Below, piece by piece: positions 62,542 through 64,000 of a stretch of DNA of 64,000 nt (the stretch's first letter is position 1; every line of letters begins with the position of its first letter). The stretch spans positions 1 through 64,000 of the forward strand of contig JAFYYU010000016.1 of NCBI GenBank assembly GCA_017557425.1, given 5' to 3'. The notes beneath the pieces were generated by a model. The model was not told the DNA's origin, did no database searches, and saw nothing but the letters and a program-made list of their open reading frames with translations. Made by a program: the position numbers and the translations under genes. The stretch comes from Muribaculaceae bacterium. GTDB taxonomy: Bacteria; Bacteroidota; Bacteroidia; Bacteroidales; Muribaculaceae.

Positions 62542-63957
62542 ATGAAAAAGAATACTGGTTTTCATGGCGAGTTTTTAACATGGTTAAAGAAATACAGGAA
62601 TTTTGATGAAAACTCAACGTCTGCTCAGGACTACGCCAAGATATTGGATTCTGATTTCTTCTCTGATTTAATGAAAGAGATAGAGAATCATAACAATAGT
62701 AATAAAATTAAAATGCCAGAGATAACATGGAGTGAAAGCAATTTTTTTTCCATTATCCCAAAGATGGTAAAAGTTTATTTAAATCTAGATAAAAACAGTC
62801 AGAAAGAAAAGAAAACTAGAATGAAAAAGGAGATTCTAAATCTAATAAATTTAGCATCTCGCTCTGTGACTATTTCAAAAGTTTATTTTACTACTGATGT
62901 TGATAAAAAAGCATTCGATAAGAGGGCCTATTTTAACCGATATGTAGAGTTCATTAAACAGGCACTTAATGAGGGAACGAATATTTTAAAAATAATCAAT
63001 CCAGCATTAAACGCTATAGGTAATCTTGAAGATAAAGAATATAGTAAAATAAAACAGGATTTAAACCATTATAAGGTATATGATTATGATTCTTTGCGAA
63101 CAAAATTCAGAGCCAGATTAAGAACACAAGACAGGAATTCTGGTGAAAAAATATGGCTTCCACTTACATTTATTTCAAAGATTTATACAGGATTGAATCA
63201 ATGCGATTCTCCTGAAAAGAAAGAACATAAAGACGATTTTACTAAATGGCTTGAAGAGATTATAAGAAGCATCTATATATATTATTATGACAAGAATAAT
63301 GCTATTAAAGTCTTGTCGTTCAATCGTAAAAACGTAGCGTTTCTGGAGTTTGAGCAAGCAAAGCAAGTGTGGCTAATCAAAAAGGATGGTAATCGACATT
63401 TAGTTGCGACCCCAACGAATACTGGCAATCAAAAAGCAAAAATGACTGCAACCGACATTAATAGGATTGATATTGATCATGTGAAACCAATTGATCTAAC
63501 CTTGAAAGAGTTGGGGGATCCACAGAACAATCAGCTAAAACAGTTAGAGATAATATCGAATGAGTTTCGACTATTATCTGAGAAAGATGACTCAAAGGAG
63601 GAACAAGAAAGAACAATAGAAGCATTGATAAAAAATCTCAATTTTGTTGATTTGAAAGATGAACTTGAAAAAATTAGACTAGATAGTCCATATCGTTTGA
63701 TGGATTCAACAAAAAATAGTGAAAAAAATAATAGTCTTACATTCAACGAGATTTATAAAAGATGGGGTAAAGATTCTCATTATTATGGCTTTATTGATTT
63801 TGCATGGATGAATCTTGAAAACAACGCTGTTAAGGTCGTAATATATCAAGATCTATCAGAAAATGGCATAACTCGTATCATGAAAGAAAATGAATTCAAA
63901 GAACTGACGAACTATCGAATAATTAAAATCTCAAAAGTACCAAAAGAGCTTATTTAA
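62542..63957 (+). CDS. Unknown protein with a possible HNH-type motif
   Basis: This is a 471-aa AT-rich, lysine-rich cytosolic protein. The family is not recognised. D310-I-D-H313 (INRIDIDHVKPI) followed by N329-N330 (DPQNNQLKQLEIISN) resembles the core of HNH endonucleases, but no zinc cysteines are seen. It follows the DUF2779 remnant by 36 bases; only 43 bases remain before the window ends. As part of the defence cargo it could be a nuclease effector (inference). Confidence 0.6.
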   Translation: MKKNTGFHGEFLTWLKKYRNFDENSTSAQDYAKILDSDFFSDLMKEIENHNNSNKIKMPEITWSESNFFSIIPKMVKVYLNLDKNSQKEKKTRMKKEILNLINLASRSVTISKVYFTTDVDKKAFDKRAYFNRYVEFIKQALNEGTNILKIINPALNAIGNLEDKEYSKIKQDLNHYKVYDYDSLRTKFRARLRTQDRNSGEKIWLPLTFISKIYTGLNQCDSPEKKEHKDDFTKWLEEIIRSIYIYYYDKNNAIKVLSFNRKNVAFLEFEQAKQVWLIKKDGNRHLVATPTNTGNQKAKMTATDINRIDIDHVKPIDLTLKELGDPQNNQLKQLEIISNEFRLLSEKDDSKEEQERTIEALIKNLNFVDLKDELEKIRLDSPYRLMDSTKNSEKNNSLTFNEIYKRWGKDSHYYGFIDFAWMNLENNAVKVVIYQDLSENGITRIMKENEFKELTNYRIIKISKVPKELI

Positions 63958-64000
63958 ATGCATCGAATAAATGCTGTCCAGTTTTTCTGACAGTTGATTT

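Noticed and set aside
63973-64000. Possible terminator at the window end
   Set aside because: CTGTC/GACAG is a short weak stem and the sequence is cut off, so it cannot be judged.

Overview
The window looks like a chromosomal segment of a gut Bacteroidales bacterium, most likely Muribaculaceae or Prevotellaceae. This is an inference from several signs. Promoters have the Bacteroidetes TTG-N19-TAnnTTTG form. There are TonB receptors, a GH97 glycosidase, DUF4491, DUF5689 and DUF1573 proteins, a C10 peptidase, and secreted proteins carrying a dockerin-like repeat ending in DVTALIDYLL.

Positions 1-45197 are ordinary host chromosome. The window opens in the 3' end of a 5S rRNA gene. Next come a GH97 glycosidase, tRNA-Asp, two DUF3298 paralogues, a candidate small RNA and a SUMF1-fold secreted protein. 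A five-gene minus-strand operon follows (two DUF1573 proteins, MeaB, a lipoprotein, a Nudix hydrolase). After it lie a tricorn-like protease, a SemiSWEET, and a TonB receptor-DUF5689-nuclease operon. A RAYT-type transposase flanked by REP-like hairpins sits at 21-22 kb. Then come a second outer-membrane barrel protein, a MoxR-VWA cluster, an MBOAT/SGNH acylation pair, a C10 protease, YitT and thymidine kinase. Two conserved housekeeping clusters (DUF4491-trmD-divIC and coaX-OMP-lptC-CNNM) lead to a second tRNA-Asp. A 360-bp nested inverted-repeat element and an Omp28-like protein complete this part.

At 45198-45244 a 3' half of tRNA-Pro(TGG) stands alone, broken in the anticodon stem. Everything to its right reads as an integrated element whose far end lies outside the window. 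The element carries an XRE regulator with a palindromic operator region, an excisionase-like HTH protein, a CHC2 primase-helicase and an iteron array. It also carries the antirestriction protein ArdA and a complete type I restriction-modification locus (hsdM, hsdS, an AlbA_2/ATPase protein, hsdR) behind a leader that looks like an attenuator. Last come a Cas4-like nuclease/DEDD exonuclease fusion (DUF2779) and two AT-rich genes of unknown function. The layout (tRNA target, regulator, xis, primase-helicase, origin-like repeats, defence cargo) resembles a phage satellite or a small integrative element carrying a defence island. The integrase is not in the window.

The least explained signals are the duplicated 3' tail of the DUF2779 gene flanking an orphan gene, the hsdM leader, the iteron array, the RAYT/REP system and the nested inverted-repeat element.
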